A stretch of DNA of 64,000 nt from Lysinibacillus_B sp050613145. Lineage in GTDB: Bacteria > Bacillota > Bacilli > Bacillales_A > Planococcaceae. Of this stretch, positions 17,552-26,130 are shown one piece after another (position 1 is the first letter of the stretch; every line of letters begins with the position of its first letter). Both the position numbers and the translations under genes were made by a program. The notes under the pieces were generated by a model. That model was given only the letters and a program-made list of their open reading frames with translations. It searched no databases and was not told the DNA's origin. The stretch lies in NCBI RefSeq assembly GCF_050613145.1, contig NZ_CP192507.1, positions 2,418,001-2,482,000 of the forward strand. The letters run 5' to 3'.

Positions 17552-17587
17552 ATTATAAACTTTGAATATGCAAAAATTATGCAGATA
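17552..17587 (-). promoter_or_regulatory. Putative response-regulator site plus -10 before the YdhK gene
   Basis: Read on the minus strand, the block at 17565-17587 contains the direct repeat TGCATA-N5-TGCATA (11-bp step). It is followed after 7 nt by TATAAT at 17557-17552. The same block, with one base changed, lies before the histidine kinase gene at 21016-21038, with the same 7-nt distance to a -10 box. OmpR-family regulators typically bind such direct repeats in place of a -35 box. Confidence 0.65.
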
Positions 17588-17606
17588 AGTAGTGGTTTTA
17601 TATTCC

Positions 17607-18332
17607 CTAATATATCATGGCATCCAAAACACCCATGATAATCAAAATAACGCCTGCCAACCTTTGAATCGTTTCCCCTACCTTCACACTCTTTTTCATA
17701 ATTAACCCTTTTACATCAAATAACCAAATTAAGACTAATATAATGATAAGGGGAATAGATGTTGCAACACCAAAGATTACTGGTAGTACCAGTCCATAAG
17801 AAGTGGCTAGAACTATAGGCATTAACCAAACAAAGAAGAGAACAAACATCGTTGGACAGAAAGCAATGGCGAAGCTCGATCCAAGTAAAAAGGATCCTAA
17901 CTTACCTCCTTTTAAGCGCATAGGAAGATGCATCGTTAAACGATTTAGAAACTTTAATTTTACAATGCCTAAAAGCACAAATCCTGTAATGATTAATAAT
18001 GGACCAATTATTTTACGAAATATGGGAAAGTATTCGTTTATCTGTGTTTCAAATGGTTGTCCAAAAATCCATGCTAACAATCCTATTGAAGTATAAACAA
18101 CAACTTTTCCCATAATAAAGGAAAGTATTTCTCCCCAATTGTTTTTCATTTGAATAGTACGATTACCATATAAAGTGATGGCACTGACATTTCCAGTTAT
18201 TTGGCATGGAGCAACTGCACCAATTAATCCTAAAAGGAGTGCAACAATCATAGGAGAGTGTGCATATGAATTTAAAAATATAGAAATTGGTCCTGTTATT
18301 GTTTGGCTAATCTCAGACAATACACTATACAT
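17607..18332 (-). CDS. DsbD/TauE-type membrane protein of the copper operon
   Basis: A 241-residue membrane protein with six or seven predicted helices. It resembles the CcdA/DsbD and TauE/SafE (UreH-like) superfamily. One cysteine lies in APCQ at Cys43 in the first core helix and another in FCPT around residue 167. A Cys pair in these places is what electron-carrying CcdA/DsbD proteins use to move reducing power across the membrane. Beside a CueP-like protein it could keep CueP cysteines reduced, or move copper; this is inference. It starts 24 nt after the CueP gene. Confidence 0.72.
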   Translation of the reverse strand: MYSVLSEISQTITGPISIFLNSYAHSPMIVALLLGLIGAVAPCQITGNVSAITLYGNRTIQMKNNWGEILSFIMGKVVVYTSIGLLAWIFGQPFETQINEYFPIFRKIIGPLLIITGFVLLGIVKLKFLNRLTMHLPMRLKGGKLGSFLLGSSFAIAFCPTMFVLFFVWLMPIVLATSYGLVLPVIFGVATSIPLIIILVLIWLFDVKGLIMKKSVKVGETIQRLAGVILIIMGVLDAMIY

Positions 18333-18356
18333 TTATGAAACACCTGCATTTTCTTA

Positions 18357-18887
18357 TTAAATTAACTGCATCGTTGTAATACAAGTGCCGTCATTTTCGA
18401 ATGTAGAAAACTCGGACTTAACCATTTTACCCTCATGTTCAATTTTTATTTGGTATGTTTCATTACGTGGTAGCCACAAGTCGATAAATCCGTTTGCTTG
18501 TGTTTGTAATATTTCATCCACTATTACTTTTCCTTCTGTATCTTCAATATATACGTTGAATTGTTCATTCCCTAATTCACCTTGACAGCCTGTTAAGCTG
18601 TGGTTTTCGCAAGGATGTGTTTCATTTATGTAAGGGGCAATCGAAACAAAAAACTCGTCTTCTGGTAGTTCATAGATTGTCTTGGTTCCATCGTTGTCAC
18701 TCACAATTAATTCCTGAGATGTGATAGAAGCAGATTTGGCTTCGGTATCACGTACACTGTAATTGTGAACCATCTCTTTAATATCCTCTGTTTCAATTTT
18801 TACAGAAACATTTTCTTCATTTGTATTTTCCCCATTACAAGCCACTAATATCATTGCAGCAAATAAAGTTACAACAAGCTTTTTCAT
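18357..18887 (-). CDS. CueP-family copper-binding lipoprotein
   Basis: A 176-residue lipoprotein with lipobox LVAC (Cys17). Cys93 and Cys101 (HPCENH...TGCQGEL, eight apart) plus Cys169 in GTCITTMQ reproduce the three-cysteine pattern of Salmonella CueP, a periplasmic copper-binding protein that supplies or sequesters copper. The region DLWLPRNETYQIKIEHEGK also fits this family. In this Gram-positive it would act tethered to the outer face of the membrane. It follows the two-component genes by 32 nt and precedes the DsbD-like gene. No database check was possible. Confidence 0.8.
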   Translation of the reverse strand: MKKLVVTLFAAMILVACNGENTNEENVSVKIETEDIKEMVHNYSVRDTEAKSASITSQELIVSDNDGTKTIYELPEDEFFVSIAPYINETHPCENHSLTGCQGELGNEQFNVYIEDTEGKVIVDEILQTQANGFIDLWLPRNETYQIKIEHEGKMVKSEFSTFENDGTCITTMQLI

Positions 18888-18919
18888 TTGTATTCACCTC
18901 AAATTTTATAAAAAACAAT

Positions 18920-19594
18920 TTAACTCCATTTATAACCGATTCCCCAAACAGTTATTAGAAATTCATCTGTTGGAAATCCTGCTTTTTTAAGTTTCTCTCT
19001 CAAATTCCGAATATGAGAATCCACAGTTCTGTTATCCGTCTCTGTCTCATACTCCCAGGCAATCTGTAGTAATTCCTCGCGCGTATACGTTTTAGTAGGT
19101 CTAGAAATTAATGCTTTCATAATATAAAATTCCTTCAATGTAAGTTGAACAGTTCTTTCCAAATACTTCAAAGAATACGTTTCCGTGTCTAAAATATAAT
19201 CATTGTAAGCTACGGAGGTCTGACTCGTTTCATCAGAAACACGGCGTAATAATGCATTTACTCTTGCGACCAATTCTCTTTCATCAAATGGCTTTGTAAT
19301 ATAGTCATCCGCTCCTGTATTCAAACCTTTAACTAAATCTATTTTATTGGTTCTTGCAGTAAGCATAATAATAGGCACACTCGAAAATTTTCGAATGGAT
19401 TTACATACCTCCCACCCGTCTATTTCAGGCATCATGACATCTAGTAAAACAAGGTGTACCTTTTCTTTTTTTAGTATTTCGATTGCATGTTTGGCACTCG
19501 TTTCCTTAATACACGTATATCCTTGAGGAATTAGAAATAATTCAACTAAATCCAACATCCTTTGTTCATCATCAACTAAAAGAATTGTTTGCAT
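18920..19594 (-). CDS. OmpR-family response regulator, copper-type system
   Basis: A 225-residue response regulator. The receiver domain has Asp8/Asp9, phosphoacceptor Asp52 (LLDVMMP) and Lys101 (TKPF). The C-terminal winged helix contains TYTREELLQIAWEYE and ends in GIGYKWS. Two ATGs lie in tandem at 19597 and 19594; GGAGG is 7 nt from the second, which I use. The gene follows its kinase by 14 nt. Its target is probably the direct repeat found upstream of the kinase and YdhK genes, making the system self-regulated. Confidence 0.85.
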   Translation of the reverse strand: MQTILLVDDEQRMLDLVELFLIPQGYTCIKETSAKHAIEILKKEKVHLVLLDVMMPEIDGWEVCKSIRKFSSVPIIMLTARTNKIDLVKGLNTGADDYITKPFDERELVARVNALLRRVSDETSQTSVAYNDYILDTETYSLKYLERTVQLTLKEFYIMKALISRPTKTYTREELLQIAWEYETETDNRTVDSHIRNLREKLKKAGFPTDEFLITVWGIGYKWS

Positions 19595-19608
19595 CATCAA
19601 ACCTCCGA

Positions 19609-20976
19609 CTATAATGTTATTGTAAATATGCTCCCTTCTCCTACTTTACTTTTAACATTAATGGTACCACCATGAGCCTCTACTAATTCTTTCACAACAG
19701 CAAGTCCAATTCCCGAACCACCATATATACGTGACCTTGATTTTTCCACTCGGTATAGTTTTTCAAAAATAAACGCCAGTTCATCTGATGGAATCCCAAT
19801 TCCTGTATCCGTTACGGAAATAATCGTTTCTCTGTCTTTATTATAGACTTCTATAGTAACCTCCGAATTTTCATCTGAATACTTCAAAGCATTGTCCAAT
19901 AGATTTAGCATAATTTGTTCCAATCGAATGGAATCAGCGTATATTTGGAAGTCTTTTTCACAAACAAGGTTTAGGTTTAGTTTTATTTTTTTTGTTTCAT
20001 ATGAAGGTGCAACAAGTTTATAAATATTTTCGAAAAATGGACGAGCCCAAAAGTATTGTTTAGATATCGTAAATGAAGTTTCATCAATCCTCGCTAAATC
20101 CAATAAATTTTTCACTAAATTCTTCATTCGCTCTGACTCTTCACCGATGATTTCAAGATAGTGATTTCGTTCTCCCTCACTTAACTCTTTTCTCATAGCT
20201 ACTTTCGAATACCCAATTAAATAGGTCAATGGTGTACTTAATTCATGTGCAATGGATGCAAGAAATTCATTGCGCTCACTTTTGAAATGTTGTAAATCAT
20301 TAGCTAACTTCTGAATGGAACTTGATAATTCACCAATCTCATCTTTCCCCAATATAGGTAAGCTAACATTAAAATCACCTTTACTTAATTTCTCAGTAGC
20401 CTCCTTCATACGTATTAATGGTCTTGTTAAAACTTTAGATAATATTGCGTATACAACAAATAGCACAATAAAAATTGTCACTCCTGAGATAACAAAATGC
20501 ATATTCATACCATTAACCATTTGATTCATAGAATTTGTGCTTTGAAACATGAGTACATAGCCAGATTGATTTTTACTCACTTTATAAGGGTGCGCGCTCA
20601 CAATATAAGGGGACCTTCTCCAATCCGAAACTATAACTTCATCTTTTTTATTATTAAGATCATTGATTAAAAGGTTGTACTCTTCTAGCAACATGTAAGA
20701 TCGATCAGAACTATTAATGATGTCACCTGTACTATTTGTAATCGCCACTTCTCTATTTTCATTTTTTTCCATCAAGATGATATGTTTTATTGTCATGTCT
20801 GTAAAATTTTCAACAAGCACATCACGATGATTTGCGCCATTTGCTAGTAATAATGAAAATTCTTCCTCAACTCTTGTATTGATCATATTTTGATGAAGGT
20901 AATACATAAGAAATAACTCTAATATTAGGACAACAATAAAAAAGTATGTTGCTAATTTTGTAGAGATTTTGTTCAA
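19609..20976 (-). CDS. Sensor histidine kinase, probable copper sensor
   Basis: A 455-residue kinase with helices at about 9-28 and 160-181, an extracytoplasmic domain between them, HAMP at 180-232, the H-box SIAHELSTPL with His244, N-box DNALKYS, and ATP loops DTGIGIP and GGSGIGLAV. The external domain ends in a Met-rich stretch just before the membrane (NSMNQMVNGMNMH, 148-160), a plausible Cu(I)/Ag(I) ligand set. It heads a five-gene operon containing CueP, so copper or thiol stress at the cell surface is the likely signal; this is inferred from context. Confidence 0.8.
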   Translation of the reverse strand: MNKISTKLATYFFIVVLILELFLMYYLHQNMINTRVEEEFSLLLANGANHRDVLVENFTDMTIKHIILMEKNENREVAITNSTGDIINSSDRSYMLLEEYNLLINDLNNKKDEVIVSDWRRSPYIVSAHPYKVSKNQSGYVLMFQSTNSMNQMVNGMNMHFVISGVTIFIVLFVVYAILSKVLTRPLIRMKEATEKLSKGDFNVSLPILGKDEIGELSSSIQKLANDLQHFKSERNEFLASIAHELSTPLTYLIGYSKVAMRKELSEGERNHYLEIIGEESERMKNLVKNLLDLARIDETSFTISKQYFWARPFFENIYKLVAPSYETKKIKLNLNLVCEKDFQIYADSIRLEQIMLNLLDNALKYSDENSEVTIEVYNKDRETIISVTDTGIGIPSDELAFIFEKLYRVEKSRSRIYGGSGIGLAVVKELVEAHGGTINVKSKVGEGSIFTITL

Positions 20977-21002
20977 TTAAAAATTCGCCCCTCTCATAAA
21001 AA

Positions 21003-21038
21003 AGTATAAACAATAAATATGAAAAAATTATGCAGATA
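21003..21038 (-). promoter_or_regulatory. Putative response-regulator site plus -10 before the kinase gene
   Basis: The block at 21016-21038 differs by one base from that at 17565-17587 and lies 7 nt from TATACT (21008-21003). The gene starts 40 nt from the block. The equal spacing of block and -10 at both promoters is the main evidence for a shared operator. Confidence 0.65.
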
Positions 21039-21120
21039 CTTAAATTACCTTTTATTTATTTCGCTTCATAATTAAAGTCTTATTAGTTTAATCATATAAA
21101 AGAACGTTGTTTAAAGCTTA

Positions 21121-21154
21121 AAAACCTTAGAATTAAACTAAATTCTAAGGTTTT
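21121..21154. terminator. Bidirectional hairpin in the 20.98-21.6 kb gap
   Basis: A perfect 14-bp stem, AAAACCTTAGAATT with AATTCTAAGGTTTT, 7-nt apart. In the minus direction it ends in five T, so it could stop transcripts before the copper operon promoter. Confidence 0.6.
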
Positions 21155-21230
21155 GTCGCCCATTGCATACGAAAAGCAATATTTCAAAACTTCACAGAAA
21201 ACGAAGGTCATATAATTAACCCCTTTTAAT

Positions 21231-21274
21231 CTCACAAATAATTTAAGGGTTACGCCCCTTAAATTATTTGTGAG
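21231..21274. repeat. Perfect 19-bp palindrome
   Basis: CTCACAAATAATTTAAGGG and its exact complement flank a 6-nt loop. There is no T tract, and no gene ends here. It may be a processed RNA hairpin or the scar of a mobile element. Confidence 0.5.
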
Positions 21275-21415
21275 GCGAGCAAACGATAGCGCACTTAGAT
21301 TGAAAGCAAAATTTCAATTTCCCTGTCCATTTTCTTGACATAGTATCAGGTCATGTTGGTTTGTAATAAAATTTAAGTAAAAAATTTTATTCACCCCTTA
21401 TTTAACAGCAAATGC

Positions 21416-21457
21416 AAAACCTCCATTTTGTAAAAGATTGATCAAAATGGAGGTTTT
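21416..21457 (-). terminator. Hairpin downstream of the esterase gene
   Basis: A perfect 15-bp stem, AAAACCTCCATTTTG with CAAAATGGAGGTTTT. It is the third hairpin in this gap and lies about 170 nt beyond the stop of the esterase gene at 21626. Confidence 0.6.
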
Positions 21458-21625
21458 CATTTTAGCTCAGCATGAGACTTTTATAAAAAAGGTTCATCAT
21501 TTCCTAAAGTGTTGCTCTACAATCGAGCCCGTTTATTGAAAGTTGAATTAGCTTAACAAAATTCATTTTTATTTCACAATGAATGCATCATCCATTCATG
21601 ACATGGGTATTTATCTCTATGTCAT

Positions 21626-22540
21626 TCAGCCGATAGCTAGTTGAATTATTTTATTGGTAAGTTCACTGTCGGATTTAGTGAGTGGGAACAACTCATCGAA
21701 GTGATTACACTCAGGTTGAATCCAGTACTCGCCTGGAAGACCCGATGATTTCCATGCAGCGTAGAAGTCATCGGACTGGCGCAGGAACTCGGAAGTCTGC
21801 TTACCACCTCTGGTTACTAGTAGCGGTGGAGCAAATTTGGGTAAATTAAGAATCGGGCTATTGCGCAAAATTTGATCCCAAGTCAGCTGCAAGTAAGGCT
21901 GCACAAATGTGTATGGTAACGGCTGAAGGTCAAATAGTCCACTAATCGCACATGCACCACGTATGATATCGGGTGGTAATCCATAATCATTTTCCCAATC
22001 CGTTGCGAGCACCATTGCGACTCCGTGAGCACCCGCAGAGTGACCTGTGACAACTAATCGTTTGGGGTCTGCACCGAAATCTGCAGCATGATTGTAAGCC
22101 CAAGTAACCGCTGCACGATGCTGGCGAACAATCTCATCGATTGTAACAGCAGGGCATAAAGCGTATGTAGGAATTATAACTGTAGCGCCTTGAGCCACAA
22201 GTCCTCGCGCGACAAAACTAAATTCTTTGCTTGTAAGCGTTCGCCAATAGCCTCCGTGAAGAAACACCACGACGGGTCCTCCTGGCTCACCGTGAAAAAC
22301 ATCTAGTCTTTCAGCTATGGTAGGTCCATATGGAATGTCTAGCGTGCAGTCCAGTTCTTCCTGAGCCTTCGCACTCTCACTTGCGAACCATTTTCCTATG
22401 GAATTAAAATCAGGTACACTTGCATCAATATCATACTCTTGATTCAGCTCCTCTATTGAATTGAATACTCTACCTCCTGGTGTTTGATAAAAAGAACGCG
22501 TGTTAACTCCCGTATAAATAATATCTTTGTTTAAGCTCAA
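21626..22540 (-). CDS. Alpha/beta hydrolase, kynurenine-formamidase-like esterase
   Basis: A 304-residue hydrolase. HGGYW at 95-99 forms the oxyanion hole, Ser168 in GHSAG is the nucleophile, and ECNHFDELF near 280 supplies the catalytic histidine. HGGYW is characteristic of arylformamidase (KynB-like) and related esterases. No other kynurenine gene is nearby, so formamidase activity is uncertain and a general esterase is equally likely. The start must be TTG at 22538-22540, after GAAAGGGG; the ATG closer to that site is out of frame. It looks richer in G+C than its neighbours, hinting at transfer. It has no operon partners. Confidence 0.75.
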   Translation of the reverse strand: MSLNKDIIYTGVNTRSFYQTPGGRVFNSIEELNQEYDIDASVPDFNSIGKWFASESAKAQEELDCTLDIPYGPTIAERLDVFHGEPGGPVVVFLHGGYWRTLTSKEFSFVARGLVAQGATVIIPTYALCPAVTIDEIVRQHRAAVTWAYNHAADFGADPKRLVVTGHSAGAHGVAMVLATDWENDYGLPPDIIRGACAISGLFDLQPLPYTFVQPYLQLTWDQILRNSPILNLPKFAPPLLVTRGGKQTSEFLRQSDDFYAAWKSSGLPGEYWIQPECNHFDELFPLTKSDSELTNKIIQLAIG

Positions 22541-22795
22541 AGTTTATCATTCCCCTTTCAAATGAAGAAATCTCGTGAAGCTTTACTGTAGCCGTTATTT
22601 TTAACCCCATCCTAAATCATGAACGGGGTTATACTTGTTATAATTTTTTTGGAATTAAATCACTTTATTCCCTTCTTACACAAGCATAGCTGTAGTATCG
22701 CACCACAAATATGTAATTCTTTTTCATTACTCATTTATAATAACACAGCCAATACTTTAGCACTCTATACCACAAAGACACAACTTTACGAATAC

Positions 22796-22825
22796 AAAAG
22801 AGCTGCCTTTGTTCGGCAGCTCTTT
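22796..22825 (-). terminator. Terminator of the cystine-type ABC operon
   Basis: AAAGAGCTGCC pairs with GGCAGCTCTTT just past the stop of the last permease gene; in the minus direction it ends in TTTT. Confidence 0.75.
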
Positions 22826-22829
22826 ATGA

Positions 22830-23546
22830 TCACACTGTAATTTCCTTCTTTTTATATAAGCTTAAACGTTTTTCTGTAACATGGAACAGCACTTCGAGTA
22901 GTATACAAATTATCCAATAAACAACCGCTGCTACTAAGTACATTTCTAAGAAATTATAGCCTTGGTTCGCTAGCATTTTTGAAATAGCTAAAATTTCTAC
23001 TACTTTCACTGCGAAGGCTAATGATGTTGATTTAATTAGGTTAATAAAAATATTTCCCATATTCGGTAACGCCATAATAATCATTTGTGGGAAAATTACG
23101 CGACGCAAGCCTTGCCATGTTGTCATGCCGACACTGTGACAGGCTTCCATTTGCCCACCTGGAATCGAATTGATTGAGGCACGGAAAATTTCCGTCGTGT
23201 ATGCCGCTGCATTCAGCGAATATACGACAAATGCATAAAATAGCGGTGAGACACTATGTGCATCCCAGCCAAGTGCCCATGATTCATTTAACCAATCGAC
23301 TACGACCGGTACACCATAAAAAAAGACATACAATTGCACTAGTAATGGTGTGCCTCGAATAAATGACACAAACGCGGCTATTACTTCATGTAAAACACGC
23401 ACTTTATATATACGAGCTAACGCCATCGCAAGCCCAAGAGCCGAGCCGATTAAAATCGCAACGACGGCAATCAGTAATGTAATCGGAACCCCTTTTAACA
23501 CCTCGGGGACATGTTCAAGCGCAAATTGCCAATTAAAAACGGTCAA
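22830..23546 (-). CDS. Amino-acid ABC transporter permease, TcyM-like
   Basis: A 238-residue permease with five predicted helices, of the polar-amino-acid (HisM/GlnP) family. The EAA loop at about 140-160 (MEACHSVGMTTWQGLRRVIFP) is the contact for the ATPase. It is the second of two permeases in the operon, giving the heterodimer found in TcyL/TcyM cystine importers of Bacilli. Cystine or a related sulfur compound is the expected substrate, from operon content and the oppositely oriented YdbM-like gene. It begins 12 nt after its partner. Confidence 0.82.
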   Translation of the reverse strand: MTVFNWQFALEHVPEVLKGVPITLLIAVVAILIGSALGLAMALARIYKVRVLHEVIAAFVSFIRGTPLLVQLYVFFYGVPVVVDWLNESWALGWDAHSVSPLFYAFVVYSLNAAAYTTEIFRASINSIPGGQMEACHSVGMTTWQGLRRVIFPQMIIMALPNMGNIFINLIKSTSLAFAVKVVEILAISKMLANQGYNFLEMYLVAAVVYWIICILLEVLFHVTEKRLSLYKKKEITV

Positions 23547-23558
23547 TTTTCTTCCCCC

Positions 23559-24260
23559 CTATGATTTTGCCACATTCACACGACCCTTTTTATATCGTGT
23601 TTCTAAACGATGAATTGTCACTTCAATTAACGCACAAACGGTCCAATAAATAATTGAAATGATGACATACACTTTAAACATCCCTAAGCCGTAGCTGTTA
23701 CCAATAATGATACGCGCCTGCCCCATAATGTCGAGTACCCCGATTGTAAAGGCGATTGTCGTATCCTTTAACAGTTCAATCGTCGTATTGCCTAAGTTCG
23801 GCAATGCTAACACAAATGCTTGTGGTAAAATAATGCGACGTAACGCCTGCGTATACGTCATGCCCACGCTATAGCATGCCTCTAACTGATCTGGTCCAAC
23901 TGCCATGTAGGCAGAGCGAATCACCTCTGATAAATAAGCCGAAATATGTATACTAAATGTAGCAATCGCAAAAACAAGTGGTGTTAAATCGTTAATATAA
24001 ATCCCCACTGCCGCCAATAACTGCGGGACACCAAAATACACTAAAAATAATTGGACAAGTAGCGGTGTACATCTAGAGAAAGAGATAAATACCGTCAATA
24101 ATTGACATAAAACCGGGATTTGCTTAATGCGAATAATGGCAATGATTACTCCAAGAAAAAGCCCTAAAAACAACGATATAATCAGCATAAATAGAGTTAA
24201 AGGAAGGCGAGCGATTAGCTGCGTAAATAGCGCTCCCCATTCTGTTAAAGATGCATCCAT
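23559..24260 (-). CDS. Amino-acid ABC transporter permease, TcyL-like
   Basis: A 233-residue permease of the same family as its downstream neighbour, with an EAA loop LEACYSVGMTYTQALRRIIL and five helices. The N-terminus (WGALFTQLIARLPLTLFMLI) matches TcyL-type subunits. It is separated from the binding-protein gene by a strong hairpin at 24280-24310, so the permeases are probably made in smaller amounts than the binding protein. The ATG follows AAAGGAGC. Confidence 0.82.
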   Translation of the reverse strand: MDASLTEWGALFTQLIARLPLTLFMLIISLFLGLFLGVIIAIIRIKQIPVLCQLLTVFISFSRCTPLLVQLFLVYFGVPQLLAAVGIYINDLTPLVFAIATFSIHISAYLSEVIRSAYMAVGPDQLEACYSVGMTYTQALRRIILPQAFVLALPNLGNTTIELLKDTTIAFTIGVLDIMGQARIIIGNSYGLGMFKVYVIISIIYWTVCALIEVTIHRLETRYKKGRVNVAKS

Positions 24261-24279
24261 TTGAAGCTCCTTTCTTATA

Positions 24280-24310
24280 AAAATAGAGAGCAGCGCATGC
24301 TCTCTATTTT
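24280..24310 (-). terminator. Intra-operon hairpin after the binding-protein gene
   Basis: A perfect 12-bp stem, AAAATAGAGAGC with GCTCTCTATTTT, 7-nt loop, immediately after the binding-protein stop and 20 nt before the permease start. It likely stops part of the transcripts and stabilises the upstream mRNA. Confidence 0.7.
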
Positions 24311-24313
24311 GGA

Positions 24314-25171
24314 TTAAAAGTTATATTGTTCTTTGTTGATGTATTCAACATCTTGGAAGAAATCTACATCAAACCATTTTTTCGCAAGCTCTGAAAGTGT
24401 ACCGTCTTCTTTTAACTCATTTGTTGCTTCATTGATCGCTTGTTGAATGTCTGTGTTATCTTTATTGTAAACAATATATACTGGCTCTTTTGATACAACG
24501 CCGCCTACCTTAATGTCTAGCTTCATTTCTTCTTGAATCGCATTAAACGTCGACACATTTAAAAAGACCGCATCGTATCTACCTTCTGCTAAACCTTTTA
24601 AGTTGTCGGCATTCGATGGATGTTCAATCGTATCGATTTCGACCGCTTTATCTGGATTTTTCTCATTATAATTGTTAAGAATGGTACGTAATCCACCACT
24701 TGGTGCCATTGGTGCTAGCTTTTTCCCTTGTAAATCTTCAAATGATTGAATATCTGTCGTATCCTCATGGACGATTAATGCCGTCATAGAATAACCATAC
24801 TCCGGATCCCCATATAAAAATTTCTCTTCACGCTCTGGGTTTTTGAAAAACCAGTTAATCGCAAAATCTGATTTTTTCGTACTAACCCCTATTAAATTAC
24901 TTTCTTCTGCACCAAACTGATATTCAAATGTATATGTACCATCTAATTTTTCCTCGACTGCATTTAAATAATCGATATCATACCCGACTGGATTATTATC
25001 GCTATCTGTATATAAAAATGGTGGGTTTACTTCATCACTTAATGCCACTTTGATTACTTTTGCACCTGAGCTATTTGCTGTTGATGCCTCTTCGTCTGAG
25101 CTACATCCTACTAACATAGCTGCTGCGATAGATAAACTTGCCACGAACGTACCGAATTTTTTTAATTTCAT
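24314..25171 (-). CDS. Amino-acid ABC substrate-binding lipoprotein, TcyJ/TcyK-like
   Basis: A 285-residue lipoprotein with lipobox LVGC (Cys23) and a type II periplasmic-binding fold (SBP_bac_3): KVALSDEVNPPFLYTD at the start of lobe 1 and DFAINWFFKNPEREE in the ligand cleft. Length, fold and operon match the cystine-binding TcyJ/TcyK of B. subtilis. The NWFFKN replacing the usual amino-acid-binding TIT-x-x-R suggests a specialised ligand. It is co-transcribed with the ATPase 16 nt upstream. Confidence 0.82.
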   Translation of the reverse strand: MKLKKFGTFVASLSIAAAMLVGCSSDEEASTANSSGAKVIKVALSDEVNPPFLYTDSDNNPVGYDIDYLNAVEEKLDGTYTFEYQFGAEESNLIGVSTKKSDFAINWFFKNPEREEKFLYGDPEYGYSMTALIVHEDTTDIQSFEDLQGKKLAPMAPSGGLRTILNNYNEKNPDKAVEIDTIEHPSNADNLKGLAEGRYDAVFLNVSTFNAIQEEMKLDIKVGGVVSKEPVYIVYNKDNTDIQQAINEATNELKEDGTLSELAKKWFDVDFFQDVEYINKEQYNF

Positions 25172-25187
25172 TGATTTTCTCTCCCCT

Positions 25188-25943
25188 TTAAATAAGATAT
25201 TCTGGCTCTTTGCTTAATCGACGTAAAAACTGTTTTGTACGGTCCTTTTGAGGATTTAAAATCACCTCTTCTGGCGTACCTTCTTCAATAATGTGTCCGC
25301 CGTCCATAAAGACAACATGGTTAGACACTTCACGTGCAAAATCAATTTCATGCGTCACAACAATCATCGTAATGCCTTCTTTTGCAATTTCTTTCATCAG
25401 ATTTAATACTTCTCCAACCATTTCAGGATCTAGCGATGACGTTGGTTCATCAAATAAAATCACATCGGGATTTAATGCAAGCGCTCTTGCTATACCTATC
25501 CGTTGCTGTTGACCACCTGATAAGCTCGATGGATACGCGTCTCGCTTGTGCAATAACCCAATTTTGTCTAATAAGCGTTCTGCAATGCCAATCGCTTCTG
25601 ACTTGGAACGTTTTTGCGCCACAATTAAGCCTTCTACAATGTTTTCAATGGCTGTTTTATTTTGAAATAAATTGTAATTTTGAAACACCATCGCTGTATG
25701 CTGGCGGAGTTTTAAAATATCTTTTTTGGCCGGCTTTTTTACATTGATTTTCAGCGAATCACCAATTTCGATTATTCCTTCATCTGGTTTTTCCAAATAA
25801 TTAATACAACGCAAAAATGTTGTTTTACCTGAACCTGAAGGACCAAGTATCGTTAATACTTCTCCTTTCTTTACTTGGAGGTCAATGCCTTTTAACACTT
25901 GGTGATTTTTGAAACTCTTTTTAATACCTGCGAGCTTAATCAA
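25188..25943 (-). CDS. Amino-acid ABC transporter ATPase, TcyN-like
   Basis: A 251-residue ABC ATPase. Walker A GPSGSGKT at 34-41, Q-loop in MVFQNYNLF, signature LSGGQQQRIG, Walker B VILFDEPTSSLDPE and the H-loop VVTHE are all intact. It resembles GlnQ/TcyN. It is first in the operon ATPase-binding protein-permease-permease, an order that differs from B. subtilis tcyJKLMN, where the ATPase is last. A candidate promoter lies at 25995-26023. Confidence 0.85.
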   Translation of the reverse strand: MIKLAGIKKSFKNHQVLKGIDLQVKKGEVLTILGPSGSGKTTFLRCINYLEKPDEGIIEIGDSLKINVKKPAKKDILKLRQHTAMVFQNYNLFQNKTAIENIVEGLIVAQKRSKSEAIGIAERLLDKIGLLHKRDAYPSSLSGGQQQRIGIARALALNPDVILFDEPTSSLDPEMVGEVLNLMKEIAKEGITMIVVTHEIDFAREVSNHVVFMDGGHIIEEGTPEEVILNPQKDRTKQFLRRLSKEPEYLI

Positions 25944-25994
25944 ATTGCTCCCCCCCTTTGATTAAAAATATCGATATTTCAGAAATATAAAATT

Positions 25995-26023
25995 AATCTA
26001 ACACAACAATTCCTACTTGTAAA
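25995..26023 (-). promoter_or_regulatory. Candidate sigma-A promoter of the cystine-type operon
   Basis: On the minus strand, TTTACA (26023-26018), 17 nt, TAGATT (26000-25995). It lies 52 nt from the ATPase start in the divergent region shared with the YdbM-like gene, whose own -10 could be TATAAT at 26081-26086. A CymR-type site would be expected here, but I cannot identify one with confidence. Confidence 0.4.
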
Positions 26024-26130
26024 GTAGGTTTTTAGTGCATTTACCCCTAGATTTTTCTGAAGATTATTTGTATTATGAACTATAATGATTTATTTTCCTA
26101 TAAATTAACTAAGAATTAAGAGGTGGAAGA

